Origin: JANNPJ01 sp035474375
GTDB taxonomy: Bacteria; Actinomycetota; Actinomycetes; Actinomycetales; Kineosporiaceae
NCBI GenBank assembly: GCA_035474375.1
Contig: DATINJ010000215.1
Span: forward strand, 1 to 64,000
Length of the DNA stretch: 64,000 bases
Direction: 5' to 3'
Position 1 is the stretch's first letter. Every line of letters starts with the position of its first letter. This document shows positions 44,247 to 53,270 of the stretch, piece after piece. The notes under the pieces are model-generated. The model was not told where the DNA came from, did not search any database, and saw only the letters and a program-made list of their open reading frames with translations. Position numbers and translations under genes: made by a program.

Positions 44247-45650
44247 ATGACCCTCTCCAATCCGAGCAGCTGGCGGCTGGCCCCCGGCGTGGTCCGGCTG
44301 CGGGACGGCCGATTCGCCGGCGGCTCGCCGTTTCGCGTGGTTCGGCTCAGTGCTCGCGGGGTCCAGGAACTGAACGCCGTGCTCGGAACCGCCGCCGCAC
44401 CGGCTCCGGGCAGCTCTGCGGCCGCCCTGATCCGCAAGCTGACCGATTTCGGCCTGCTGTTGGCCCCGGCTCGGGCGCCCATCGCGATCGACGACGTCAC
44501 GGTGGTGATCCCCGCGCTGAGCAGTGCCGAAGCGGTTCGGGAGGTACTGGATCGGATCCCCGATCCGGTCGCGATCGTGCTGGTGGACGACGGCTCGGCG
44601 ATTGCCCTGGAGACCGGGCTGCCACCTCGACCCGGTCTGCGCGTCGTCCGTCATCAGACTCCGCGCGGACCGGCGGCGGCCCGCAACGCCGGGGTCCGGC
44701 ACGCGAGCACCCGCTGGGTGGTCTTTCTGGACGCCGATGTCCTGCTGGAACCGAACTCGCTCGGCGTGCTGCGGGCGCATGCCGAGGACCCCGGCGTGGT
44801 TGCGGTCGCGCCGCGAGTGGTGAGCGTGCCGCAATCCGGTGGCGCCGCCCTGATGGAACGCTGGTCGGGCGCGCTGGATCTGGGTGGCACGCCGTCCGAC
44901 GTCGGCCCGGGACGGGCGGTCTCCTTCGTCCCGACTGCCGCGCTGATGGTGGACCGGGAGGTCTTCGACCGGGTCGGTGGATTCGCCGAGGAACTGCACG
45001 TCGGTGAGGACGTCGACCTGGTCTGGCGGATGGGCAAGGTCGGCCGGGTGCGCTACCAACCCGACGTGGTCTGCCTGCACCGGCCTCGACCCACCCTGGC
45101 CGCGGTGGTTCGGCGCAGGTTCGACTACGGCACCAGCGCCGCCGCCCTGGAACGCCGGCATCCCGGCACGCTAAGGCACGCGGACGTATCGATCTGGTCG
45201 TTCGCGCCCTGGCTGCTCGGGGTCGTCGTGCACCCGGCGGCCGGGTTGATCGCGGCGGCCGGTACCGCCGCGATCGCCCCCTGGGGAATGCGTGAACTAC
45301 CCGCCCGGGACGCCGTCGAGCTGGCCGCGAGGGGACATCTGCTGGCCACGGCCGGGCTCGGGCGTTACCTGATCCGGCCGCTCTGGCCGGTGACTCTCGC
45401 CGTCGCGGTGGCCGTGCCGGCCCGGCGCCGGGTGCTGGCCGCCGCTGTCCTGGTCGGCACGGCCGATCTGGTTCGCCGCTGGGTGGCCGTGGATCGGCTG
45501 GACCCGGCCGGGCTCGCCGCGATCGGCAAGGTGGTGACCGCGTCGGTGGTGGACGACGCGGCGTACTCGCTCGGCGTCTGGGCCGGTTGCCGCCGGGAAC
45601 GGAACTGGAAGTCGCTCCTCCTGCGGGTTCGCGATCTGCCAAGACGCTGA
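44247..45650 (+). CDS. mftF: MftF-type glycosyltransferase family 2 (mycofactocin-associated), orphan
   Basis: 467 aa from the ATG at 44247. The N-terminal 70 residues (WRLAPGVVRLRDGRFAGGSPFRVVRLSARGVQELNAVL) and a GT2 domain (VTVVIPALSS, VLVDDGS, GPAAARNAGVRHASTRWVVFLDADVLLE, GEDVDLVWRM) followed by membrane-associated C-terminal segments match MftF, which adds glucose units to mycofactocin. No mftA-E genes are in the window, so it is orphaned here. The length fits the family. Its job may still be mycofactocin-type glycosylation if the rest of the cluster lies elsewhere. Confidence 0.75.
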   Translation: MTLSNPSSWRLAPGVVRLRDGRFAGGSPFRVVRLSARGVQELNAVLGTAAAPAPGSSAAALIRKLTDFGLLLAPARAPIAIDDVTVVIPALSSAEAVREVLDRIPDPVAIVLVDDGSAIALETGLPPRPGLRVVRHQTPRGPAAARNAGVRHASTRWVVFLDADVLLEPNSLGVLRAHAEDPGVVAVAPRVVSVPQSGGAALMERWSGALDLGGTPSDVGPGRAVSFVPTAALMVDREVFDRVGGFAEELHVGEDVDLVWRMGKVGRVRYQPDVVCLHRPRPTLAAVVRRRFDYGTSAAALERRHPGTLRHADVSIWSFAPWLLGVVVHPAAGLIAAAGTAAIAPWGMRELPARDAVELAARGHLLATAGLGRYLIRPLWPVTLAVAVAVPARRRVLAAAVLVGTADLVRRWVAVDRLDPAGLAAIGKVVTASVVDDAAYSLGVWAGCRRERNWKSLLLRVRDLPRR

Positions 45651-45661
45651 CCCCAAAAGCC

Positions 45662-45810
45662 TGCGGTGATCATGCACGCTTGCCCGGCCCTGCTAACCCC
45701 TTTCCACAGCCCCCGCACCCCCTGCAGTGATCATGCACGCTTGCCCACCTCAAAGCGGCAAGCGTGCATGATCGCGGCCCATCAACGGGCAAGCGTGCAT
45801 GATCACCGCA
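45662..45810. repeat. GATCATGCACG-core repeat cluster, four units
   Basis: Four units of TGCGGTGATCATGCACGCTTGCCC: two forward (45662 and 45723) and two inverted (45757 and 45787). Forward and inverted neighbours can pair as hairpins. The cluster lies between convergent mftF and the AsnC-type gene, where it may stop transcription from both sides. Confidence 0.85.
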
Positions 45811-45829
45811 CAGGTGGCAGGCACAGGTG

Positions 45830-46267
45830 TCAGCCGCGGCCGCGGTCGATCAGTCGGGAAAGCACGATGATGCTCACGGTGTGGTCGACGTTGCGCTCCA
45901 TCCGGACCCGTTCCAGCGCCCGCTCCAGATGTGCGACGTCCTCGGCCAGGAGGTGCAGCAGCGCGTCGGCCGACCCGGTCACCGTGCAGGCGCCGACCAC
46001 CTCGGGGATCATCTCCAGGCTGCGTTGCAGTTCGGCCGGCGAGACCGTGCCCTTGCAATAGACCTCGACGTACGCCTCGGTCCGCCAGCCGAGCACCTTC
46101 GGGTCGACCTGCGCGGTGAAGCCCCGGATCGCGCCGCTGTCGACCAGCTTGTCGAAGCGCCGCTTCGCCGCCGATGCCGACAGGCCCACCTGATCGCCGA
46201 TCTCCAGGAAGGTCGCCCGCCCGTTCGCTACCAGGGCGTGCACAATTCGCTGGTCGACGTCGTCCAT
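45830..46267 (-). CDS. Lrp/AsnC-family transcriptional regulator
   Basis: 145 aa. N-terminal winged helix-turn-helix (DDVDQRIVHALVANGRATFLEIGDQVGLSASAAKRRFDKLVDSGAIRGF) and a C-terminal RAM domain (AELQRSLEMIPEVVGACTVTGSADALLHLLA) are typical of feast/famine regulators that sense amino acids. It is divergent from the DDAH-like gene with a 171-bp gap, so it probably controls ddaH-rocD, with arginine or ornithine as a likely ligand. Confidence 0.93.
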   Translation of the reverse strand: MDDVDQRIVHALVANGRATFLEIGDQVGLSASAAKRRFDKLVDSGAIRGFTAQVDPKVLGWRTEAYVEVYCKGTVSPAELQRSLEMIPEVVGACTVTGSADALLHLLAEDVAHLERALERVRMERNVDHTVSIIVLSRLIDRGRG

Positions 46268-46438
46268 AGGGATCCTTCTCCACGCAAAGATTCAGCGAAA
46301 ATCGCCCAAATACACAGCATTATAGCATCCAGAGGCGGAAAACGGCGCATGACTGCTCGTACAGTGAGGAGTGAAGCCAAGCGATCCCCGCGCCCACTGG
46401 CCGGGTCGATCCTCCCGCAGCGACCTGAGGAGCCGATC

Positions 46439-47260
46439 ATGACCGACACCACCCAGCGCACCGCCTCGCGACGTCACTACCTGATGTGTGCACCGGAGTA
46501 CTTCGACGTCAGCTACGCGATCAACCCGTGGATGAGCCTGGACAGCAAGGCCGACGCCGGACTCGCGGTGCAGCAATGGAACGACCTCCGGGCGGCCTAC
46601 CTCGAACTCGGGCACCAGGTGGATCTGATCGCACCGCAGCCGGGATTGCCGGACATGGTGTTCGCCGCGAACGGTGGTCTGGTGGTCGACGGACGCGCGC
46701 TCGGCGCGCGCTTCAATCACGTCGAGCGCGAGCCTGAGGGCCCGGCCTACCTCGCCTGGTTCGCCACCGCCGGCCTGCGCTCGGTGCACGACCCGGTAGA
46801 GGTGAACGAGGGCGAAGGTGATCTGCTCGCCGTCGGCGACGTGATCCTGGCCGGCACCGGGTTCCGTACCACCCGGGCCGCGCACGCCGAGGTCGCTCGG
46901 ATCTTCGGCCGCGAGGTCGTCACCCTGGAACTCATCGACCCTCGCTTCTACCACCTCGACACCGCTCTCACCGTGCTGGACGAGCACACAATCGCTTACT
47001 ATCCGGGCGCTTTCAGCCCCGCCAGCCAAGAGACCCTGCGCCGCAGATACCCCGGTGCGATCCTGGCGAGCGAGGCCGACGCCGCAGTGCTCGGCCTGAA
47101 CGCCGTCTGCGACGGGTACAACGTGGTGCTCACCAAGCACGCCGCACAATTCAGCGAGGACCTGCGCGAGCGCGGCTTCAACCCGATCGGCGTCGACCTT
47201 TCCGAACTGCTCAAAGCCGGCGGTGGAGCCAAGTGCTGCACCCTGGAGATCCGGGCATGA
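46439..47260 (+). CDS. DDAH/arginine dihydrolase-like amidinotransferase-fold enzyme
   Basis: 273 aa from the ATG at 46439 (MTDTTQRTAS). The fold signature EYFDVSYAINPWM, FAANGGLVVDG, FYHLDT (catalytic His) and the C-terminal GGAKCCTLEIR (nucleophilic Cys) fits the dimethylargininase/arginine deiminase superfamily. It is usually annotated dimethylargininase. Because the next gene is ornithine aminotransferase, a product of ornithine (as with arginine dihydrolases) fits the pathway better than citrulline; this is inference. Its stop overlaps rocD by ATGA. Confidence 0.85.
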   Translation: MTDTTQRTASRRHYLMCAPEYFDVSYAINPWMSLDSKADAGLAVQQWNDLRAAYLELGHQVDLIAPQPGLPDMVFAANGGLVVDGRALGARFNHVEREPEGPAYLAWFATAGLRSVHDPVEVNEGEGDLLAVGDVILAGTGFRTTRAAHAEVARIFGREVVTLELIDPRFYHLDTALTVLDEHTIAYYPGAFSPASQETLRRRYPGAILASEADAAVLGLNAVCDGYNVVLTKHAAQFSEDLRERGFNPIGVDLSELLKAGGGAKCCTLEIRA

Positions 47261-48525
47261 CCGCGACCACGGCCGCCCTCGGCACGGCAGCGGAACTGAT
47301 CGCGCTGACCGAGGCGCACGCAGCGCACAACTACCACCCGCTGCCGGTGGTGGCCGCCTCGGCGACCGGCGCCTGGATCACCGATGTCGACGGACGCCGC
47401 TACCTCGATTGTCTGGCCGCCTATTCCGCGGTCAACTTCGGCCACGGGCATCCGGAAATTCTGGCCGCAGCCCGCGCGCAGCTGGAACGCGTCACCCTGG
47501 TCAGCCGGGCTTTCCACCACGATCAGCTCGGGCCGTTCTGCGCCGAACTGGCGGCGTTGGCGAATGCCGAGATGGTGCTGCCGATGAACACCGGCGCCGA
47601 AGCCGTCGAGAGCGCGATCAAGGTCGCCCGCAAATGGGGTTACCAGGTCAAGGGCGTTCCGGACGGGCGAGCGAATATCGTTGTGGCTCAAGGTAACTTC
47701 CATGGCCGGACGACGACGATCATCAGTTTCTCGGACGACGAGTCCGCTCGGGCCGGATTCGGCCCGTACACCCCCGGCTTCCGCAGTGTCCCGTACGGCG
47801 ATGCCGCGGCGGTCGCGGCAGCAATCGACGGCGACACGGTCGCGGTCCTGCTGGAACCGATCCAGGGGGAAGCCGGCGTCATCGTGCCGCCGCCGGACTA
47901 TCTACCCGCCGTCCGGGAGCTGTGCACCGCGGCCAACGTGCTGATGATCGCGGACGAGATCCAGTCCGGGCTGGGCCGCACCGGCTCGACGTTCGCCTGC
48001 GACCTGGTCGGTGTCGTTCCGGACCTTTACCTGCTCGGCAAGGCGTTGGGTGGCGGCGTGGTGCCGGTGTCCGCGGTGGTCGGTCGCCGCGAAGCGCTCG
48101 GCGTTCTGCAACCTGGCGAGCACGGTTCTACGTTCGGCGGCAACCCGCTCGCCTGCGCCGTCGGCCGGACCGTTGTCCGAATGCTGGCCGACGGTGAACC
48201 CCAGCGCCGGGCCGCAGAACTCGGCCTGCACCTGCAGGCCAGGCTCGGCGAGCTGGTCGGTCACGGCGTCCTGTCAGTCCGCGGTGTCGGCCTCTGGGCC
48301 GGGGTGGACGTCGACCCGACGCTGTTCACCGGGCGGCAGGTCTGTGAGGGCCTGCTGGCCCGTGGCGTGCTGGCGAAGGACACCCATGGGTCCACCATCC
48401 GGCTCGCTCCGCCGATCGTCGTCACCCGCGAGGAACTCGACCTGGCCGTCGACGCCCTGGCCGACGTCCTCCACACAACCCCAACCCGCGATCATGCACG
48501 GTTACCCGCGGGCAACCCTGCATGA
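47257..48525 (+). CDS. rocD: Ornithine aminotransferase
   Basis: 422 aa from the ATG at 47257, overlapping the preceding stop. A class III PLP enzyme: NFGHGHPEIL, MNTGAEAVESAIKVARKWGY, IADEIQSGLGRTG, LLGKALGGG (PLP Lys), and GSTFGGNPLACAV. It converts ornithine and 2-oxoglutarate to glutamate semialdehyde. The last 12 codons are made from a GATCATGCACG-type repeat (TRDHARLPAGNPA), so the C-terminus was rewritten by that element. Confidence 0.92.
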   Translation: MTATTAALGTAAELIALTEAHAAHNYHPLPVVAASATGAWITDVDGRRYLDCLAAYSAVNFGHGHPEILAAARAQLERVTLVSRAFHHDQLGPFCAELAALANAEMVLPMNTGAEAVESAIKVARKWGYQVKGVPDGRANIVVAQGNFHGRTTTIISFSDDESARAGFGPYTPGFRSVPYGDAAAVAAAIDGDTVAVLLEPIQGEAGVIVPPPDYLPAVRELCTAANVLMIADEIQSGLGRTGSTFACDLVGVVPDLYLLGKALGGGVVPVSAVVGRREALGVLQPGEHGSTFGGNPLACAVGRTVVRMLADGEPQRRAAELGLHLQARLGELVGHGVLSVRGVGLWAGVDVDPTLFTGRQVCEGLLARGVLAKDTHGSTIRLAPPIVVTREELDLAVDALADVLHTTPTRDHARLPAGNPA

Positions 48526-48780
48526 TCACCGATGATCGTGCCGATGGCTGAAGAATCGGTGCGAGCAGCTCTCCCCAACATCTGACCGGAAGATAGCCGC
48601 ATCTTCACGCCTCATGGCGTCCCCGAGGGCCAGATTGACTCCGGTGATCATGCAAAACGTCTGCGGTGATCATGCACGGTTACCCGCTTTGAAGTGGGCA
48701 ACCGTGCATGATCGCAGACCAGAGGCGGGCAACCGTGCATGATCGCGGACCAGAGGCGGGCAACCGTGCATGATCGCCGG
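48488..48780. repeat. GATCATGCACG-core repeat cluster at the rocD 3' end
   Basis: A hairpin pair overlaps the end of rocD (48488-48531: CGCGATCATGCACGGTTACC and its inverted partner). A degenerate unit is at 48643. A forward unit (48662-48687) pairs with an inverted unit (48697-48718), and two further inverted units follow at 48727 and 48757, the last three spaced 30 bp apart. The cluster lies between convergent rocD and the APC permease gene. Confidence 0.85.
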
Positions 48781-48793
48781 AGAAGGGCGACCG

Positions 48794-50608
48794 TCAGGGG
48801 ACGGCGACGGGGGTGTGGGCGATCACGTGGGCGACCGGGATGTCGTAAGTGCTGCGAGCCCGGTCGACGACGTCGTACCGCAGCCAGGTGGACCGCTCGA
48901 CCGGGTGCGTGCAGATCACCAGCCGATCCGGCCGGAACTGGGCCACGGAGTCGGCGAGCGCACGCAGCGGCCGGTAGTCGCCGAGGGCTCCGTCCGCTCG
49001 CAGCCCTTCGGTTCGAAGCGTGGTCAGGGTGTAGTCGAGCCGGCGCTGGGCGGCTTCCTGGGTCGCCTCCCAGATGAAGACCGCCCCCTTGTGCTCCGCC
49101 TGGCCGGTATCGACTGGATTCGCCGGCACACAGACCCAATACTCGGCCGCGCCCTCGGCATCGATACCGCGCAGCGCGTCGAGAAGCTCTGGCGCGGCGA
49201 TGGTTTCGTTGCCGAGCACGAGCACCCGCTGCGGCGCCCCGGCCACAACGGGCTCCGGCTTCTTCTCGGCATCGACCGAACCGCCGCGCCACTTCGTGAC
49301 GAAGTAGAGCACCACGACGGCGGCCCAGGACAGCAAGCTGAGTAGCAGTTGCGGACGCGCGTCGTCGTCGAAAGCCATCTGCACCAGGATTGCCAAGATC
49401 GCGATGATGGTGAGGATCGACAGCACCGGGAACAACCACATCTTGACCTGCAGTTCCTCGGTGGAACGGCGGCGCAGGATGACCTGGGAGATGGCGATCA
49501 ACAGGTAGACGAACAGGATGACGGCGCCGGAGGAGTTCAGTAGGAAGAGGAAGACGGTGTCCGGGGAGATGGCGGCCGCGATCACGCAGAGGAAGCCGAC
49601 CACGGTCGAGGTCAGGATCGCCGCCATCGGCACACCCCGGACATTGACCCGGATCAGTTGCACCGGCGCCTCCCTCCGGGCAGCCAGGACGAAGAGCATC
49701 CGGGACGCCGTGTACAGGCCGGAGTTCAAGCAGGAGAGCACCGCTGTCAGCACGACCGCGTTCATGATGTGGTCGGCGGCCGGGATACCCATCTCCCGGA
49801 AAGCACTGACGTAGGGCGAGGAACCGGCCTCGTTCGAGTCCCACGGCACAATCACGGCGAGCAGGAACAGCGAGCCGACGAAGAAGATGGCGATTCGCGA
49901 GATCACCGAGTTCGTGGCCCGCGCGATGGACTTCTCCGGGTTTTCGGACTCCGCCGCAGCAATCGTCGCGATCTCCGCGCCAACCATGGAGAAGATCACC
50001 ACCACGATCGCGCTGAAGATCGCGCCGACCCCCTTGGGGAAGAATCCACCGTGCGCAGTGAGATTGCTGAAGTCCAGGTCCTGGTCGGGCCACAGACCGA
50101 GGGCGAACAGCGTCCCCAACACCAGGAACAGCACGATCGCGGCGACCTTGATCCCAGCGAACCAGAATTCGAACTCGCCGAACGAAGAGACCGAGAACAG
50201 GTTGGTCGCCGTCATCAGCAGCATCAGACCGAGCGACAGCAGCCACAGCGGCGCATCGAACCAGTAGGTCAGCACCTTGGCGCCGGCGACGGCCTCGAAG
50301 CCGACGACGATGACCCAGAAGTACCAGTACAGCCAGGCGACCGAGAAGCCGGCCCAGCCGCCGAGCGCCTTGCGAGAGTAGTCGGCGAAGGATCCGGTGG
50401 AGGGGTTGGCGGTGGCCATCTCCCCGAGCATTCGCATCACCATGATGATCAGCACGCCGGTAACGGCGTAGGTGAGGAATGCCCCCGGCCCAGCGTCGGT
50501 CATCACGACACCGGAACCGACGAACAAGCCGGCGCCGATCACCCCGCCGATCGCGATCATGGTTAGTTGGCGTTGGTTGAGCCCTTTGTGCAATTCCGGT
50601 GCAGCCAC
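48794..50608 (-). CDS. APC-family amino acid permease with C-terminal soluble domain
   Basis: 604 aa from a GTG at 50608 (a GTG at 50611 is adjacent) with GGAGG upstream. The N-terminal 460 residues are 12 membrane spans with LHKGLNQRQLTMIAIGGVIGAGLFVGSG, typical of the amino acid transporter (AAT/GABA permease) branch. The C-terminal 130 residues form a USP-like domain (QRVLVLGNETIAAPELLDAL...LVICTHPVERSTWLRYDVVDRA). With an arginine/ornithine block next door, a basic amino acid or GABA substrate is plausible. The C-terminal domain may sense or gate transport. Confidence 0.9.
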   Translation of the reverse strand: MAAPELHKGLNQRQLTMIAIGGVIGAGLFVGSGVVMTDAGPGAFLTYAVTGVLIIMVMRMLGEMATANPSTGSFADYSRKALGGWAGFSVAWLYWYFWVIVVGFEAVAGAKVLTYWFDAPLWLLSLGLMLLMTATNLFSVSSFGEFEFWFAGIKVAAIVLFLVLGTLFALGLWPDQDLDFSNLTAHGGFFPKGVGAIFSAIVVVIFSMVGAEIATIAAAESENPEKSIARATNSVISRIAIFFVGSLFLLAVIVPWDSNEAGSSPYVSAFREMGIPAADHIMNAVVLTAVLSCLNSGLYTASRMLFVLAARREAPVQLIRVNVRGVPMAAILTSTVVGFLCVIAAAISPDTVFLFLLNSSGAVILFVYLLIAISQVILRRRSTEELQVKMWLFPVLSILTIIAILAILVQMAFDDDARPQLLLSLLSWAAVVVLYFVTKWRGGSVDAEKKPEPVVAGAPQRVLVLGNETIAAPELLDALRGIDAEGAAEYWVCVPANPVDTGQAEHKGAVFIWEATQEAAQRRLDYTLTTLRTEGLRADGALGDYRPLRALADSVAQFRPDRLVICTHPVERSTWLRYDVVDRARSTYDIPVAHVIAHTPVAVP

Positions 50609-50732
50609 CACGAGTGCCTCCAAGATCTCACCGACCCGCTCAGGCAGATTCTCACGACTGCGGTCAGACGGCGAGACGACCCGAATGCGGCGCTTCGGGC
50701 TCAGCTCATATCCGGGGCGACAGACTCGCAAA

Positions 50733-50795
50733 GATCGCCAGCTATGCCCGTATACGTGCCGATTAAGGGCGCGTTCGCGGGCAAGGCTGGCGATC
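50733..50795. repeat. GATCGCCAG-core inverted repeat, copy 1
   Basis: Left arm GATCGCCAGCTATGCCCG (50733-50750) and right arm CGGGCAAGGCTGGCGATC (50778-50795) match with two mismatches. It lies between the membrane-protein gene stop at 50871 and the permease start. The same core occurs at 54037-54099. Confidence 0.75.
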
Positions 50796-50870
50796 ACTCA
50801 TCGGCGAGGCGAGGGATTCTCAAAGACACGGAGCAAAGACACGGAGCTGCCGTAGGTCAGCTGCCGTAGG

Positions 50871-52076
50871 TCAGCTGCCGCCGTCCAGTCGAACAGTGCC
50901 GTTCTGGGCTGCGCTCTTACCCGGCACGACCGGGTCTGCGGCGGGCATCGGCCGCTCGCCGTTCGCCTGGTAGGGCACGCCTTGCAGCCCCTGCAGCCCT
51001 TGCAACCCGTCCGGGTCGACGCTGGACCGGATGAGGTCTCGCAGGTCAATCGGCTCTCGGTCCGGCGCCAGCCCGATCCGGCGAGACGGGCCCAACCGTT
51101 GCTGTCCGTCATCCAGCTCACCGGGCTCGGCCAGCACCCGGCCGGCGACCGCGGGGTGCAGGGATGCTTCGACCTGGGCGTGATTGTGCAGCCAACTGCC
51201 GTCTGGCGCCGACCTGAGCGCCTCGATCCGCCCCCACCGCAGCCCGAGTTCCTGCTGCACCGAGCGCCGCCGACTGTGCACGGTATTCACCGCCGCGAGC
51301 CGCTCGTACCTACCCTGAGCTTTCGAGTGGCGGCACAGGTCTCGGCGCATCCGACGCTGCGCGACCCGATCTCGGCGGAACAGCCATTCCCACTCCCTCG
51401 CCCCAGGCTTGGACTGGTACGCCGACAGCGCCGAAGCCATCCCGACCTCGCCGAGGATCAGACCGGCGAAAAGCACCACCGATGACCAGCGCATCACCGT
51501 TTCGCTCGGCTCCTCGATGGTGCCGACCAGCATGCTCTTCAACGCCACCCCGATCACCAGCACGATGGTCGCCAACACCGCGACCGGAATCACCGCCCGG
51601 GTGAACACTGCCCGCCGCCGTGCCGCCGCGTTATCCGGATCGCCGTCCGAGTCGATCCATCCGCTGACGATGAACTTCACCAACAGCACGAAGACCGGAC
51701 CGAAGCCGATCGGCAGCACGTAGCTGTCCAGCACGCTCACGTCGGACAGGGCGAGAATCTGGTGGATCGTGGCGTACCCGGCGAACATCGCCAAGCCGGT
51801 GGCTGATGCCGCAACGGGTGGGCCGAGCTGGCGCAGAGATCGCGGCGTCCGCTGCAGATCTCGCCGCCGGTTCTGCGCCTCTTGCGAGGAATGGTACCAA
51901 AGGTTTTCCCACAGATCAGCTTTCAGCGCCGCTCGACGCTGACGACCGGCCCGTCGAGCATCGGCATGGGATGGTCGGGCCGCAGCCGTCGCCTTTGCCC
52001 CACCTTGCTCGAAACCCAGCGCGGAGTCCTTCGGGATGTCCCCGGGGTTACCCCGGCTCGACGTCGTCTCGGACAC
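50871..52076 (-). CDS. Multi-span membrane protein with large cytoplasmic tail, function unknown
   Basis: 401 aa, TTG/GTG-type or ATG start at 52076. Charged N-terminal 90 residues, then about four or five membrane helices between residues 90 and 230, and a long soluble C-terminal region. That region has a basic helix (RRDRVAQRRMRRDLCRHSKAQGRYERL) and a short repeat GLQGLQGLQG. No family recognised. It may be an operon partner of the vWA-like lipoprotein gene 94 bp upstream. Confidence 0.6.
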   Translation of the reverse strand: MSETTSSRGNPGDIPKDSALGFEQGGAKATAAARPSHADARRAGRQRRAALKADLWENLWYHSSQEAQNRRRDLQRTPRSLRQLGPPVAASATGLAMFAGYATIHQILALSDVSVLDSYVLPIGFGPVFVLLVKFIVSGWIDSDGDPDNAAARRRAVFTRAVIPVAVLATIVLVIGVALKSMLVGTIEEPSETVMRWSSVVLFAGLILGEVGMASALSAYQSKPGAREWEWLFRRDRVAQRRMRRDLCRHSKAQGRYERLAAVNTVHSRRRSVQQELGLRWGRIEALRSAPDGSWLHNHAQVEASLHPAVAGRVLAEPGELDDGQQRLGPSRRIGLAPDREPIDLRDLIRSSVDPDGLQGLQGLQGVPYQANGERPMPAADPVVPGKSAAQNGTVRLDGGS

Positions 52077-52170
52077 TGCGGCTCTTCTCGGATCGGGTTT
52101 CAGCAGAATGCCGGAGAAACCGGCGTTGAATTGGTCGCCGCAGGCATCCGGTAGCCCGCGGCAGCGGGAG

Positions 52171-52983
52171 TTAAAACATCGCCTGGGTGGAGGCTTTTGG
52201 GTGAATCGCGCCGTGTTCGGTCAACCATCGAACCCAGCCCTTAGCAGCGGCATCGGCTGCCGGTGTGTCCATCTGACCGTTCGCGCTCGCCCCGACACCA
52301 TAGAGGCTGACGGTACGAAAACTCGAGAGGTCGATCGCCGCGTCCTCATCGAGTCCTTCGCCGTCCGAGAACATTACGGCGTCCCGGGGCGTCCCGGGAC
52401 GAACCAACGACGCACTCTGCTCGATCGCCAGAAAGCCACCGACGATGCTCGTGCCGGGCTCCGGCCGCTGCGCCAGCCTGGTGTTGATCGCGGCGACGAG
52501 TGCTTCATCCACCGCGAGAGTTGCCTTGCGTTTGAGGTTTTCAATCTTTCGAGGACGCGCGGCAACATTATTGTACCGGGCGGTGAGCGATGGGCAGGCA
52601 ACGATCGACTGGGCTCCGGACGCCGTCCTGGTGAAAGCCATTATCCGAAGCGCCTGCCCGCGCTCCACGCTTTGCTCGACCAGCGCCCGGGTCTGCGACC
52701 GGATCCTCGACCGGGCCTGGTCGGTACTGATGAATGAGCCGGAAAAGTCCAAGGCTAGGATGGTTTCAGCGGTAGCCGGCGATTCGGTATCGGCGATTTG
52801 ATTGATCTGTGCCGGGCAAGCCGCTCCGGATCCGATCGCCTCCGCCGGTCGCGGTCCCTGGCCATTGACCGTTGGCGGTGGCGACGACATCGATCCGGCC
52901 CCGCATCCGGCCAGCAGGACGACGCCCACGGACCCGACTGCCACCGCAGAACGGCACCTGAGGCCGCTCACAGAAATCCCCAT
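52171..52983 (-). CDS. Lipoprotein with a vWA-like domain
   Basis: 270 aa from the ATG at 52983 (MGISVSGLRC). Lipobox VVLLAGC near residue 26. A von Willebrand-A-like pattern follows: ILALDFSGSFIS (MIDAS-type DxSxS), IMAFTRTAS, and AVMFSDGEGL. A possible disulfide joins ACPAQI and VACPSL. It probably sits at the outer face of the membrane and mediates protein contact; partner unknown. The in-frame start at 53019 is less likely. Confidence 0.7.
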   Translation of the reverse strand: MGISVSGLRCRSAVAVGSVGVVLLAGCGAGSMSSPPPTVNGQGPRPAEAIGSGAACPAQINQIADTESPATAETILALDFSGSFISTDQARSRIRSQTRALVEQSVERGQALRIMAFTRTASGAQSIVACPSLTARYNNVAARPRKIENLKRKATLAVDEALVAAINTRLAQRPEPGTSIVGGFLAIEQSASLVRPGTPRDAVMFSDGEGLDEDAAIDLSSFRTVSLYGVGASANGQMDTPAADAAAKGWVRWLTEHGAIHPKASTQAMF

Positions 52984-53270
52984 CAGCACCGCCCCTTCGA
53001 AGTTCGCGGCGTCCGCCACCTATCGCCCCACACCCCGGCAACCGATGATGCCATTCCCGGACCCATACCAGCAGCCGCGAAACGGCAACTAGGGCATCGT
53101 TCTGGTCGTGTCGAGTGGCAATTCGAGCGCAACACCCGAATCGGGCAGCGGCATCGGGAGAACAGCTGAAGAGGGCGACTCAATAGTGAATCCTGCGTGT
53201 CCCCCAGGTGCTGCGGTCTTCGAGGCGTACCTTTCGCTGAATACTCGGAAGCCCAGCTTGGAGGACAACC

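Noticed and set aside
45662..48780. GATCATGCACG repeats as a CRISPR array
   Set aside because: Units occur in both orientations, have no constant spacing overall and there are no cas genes.
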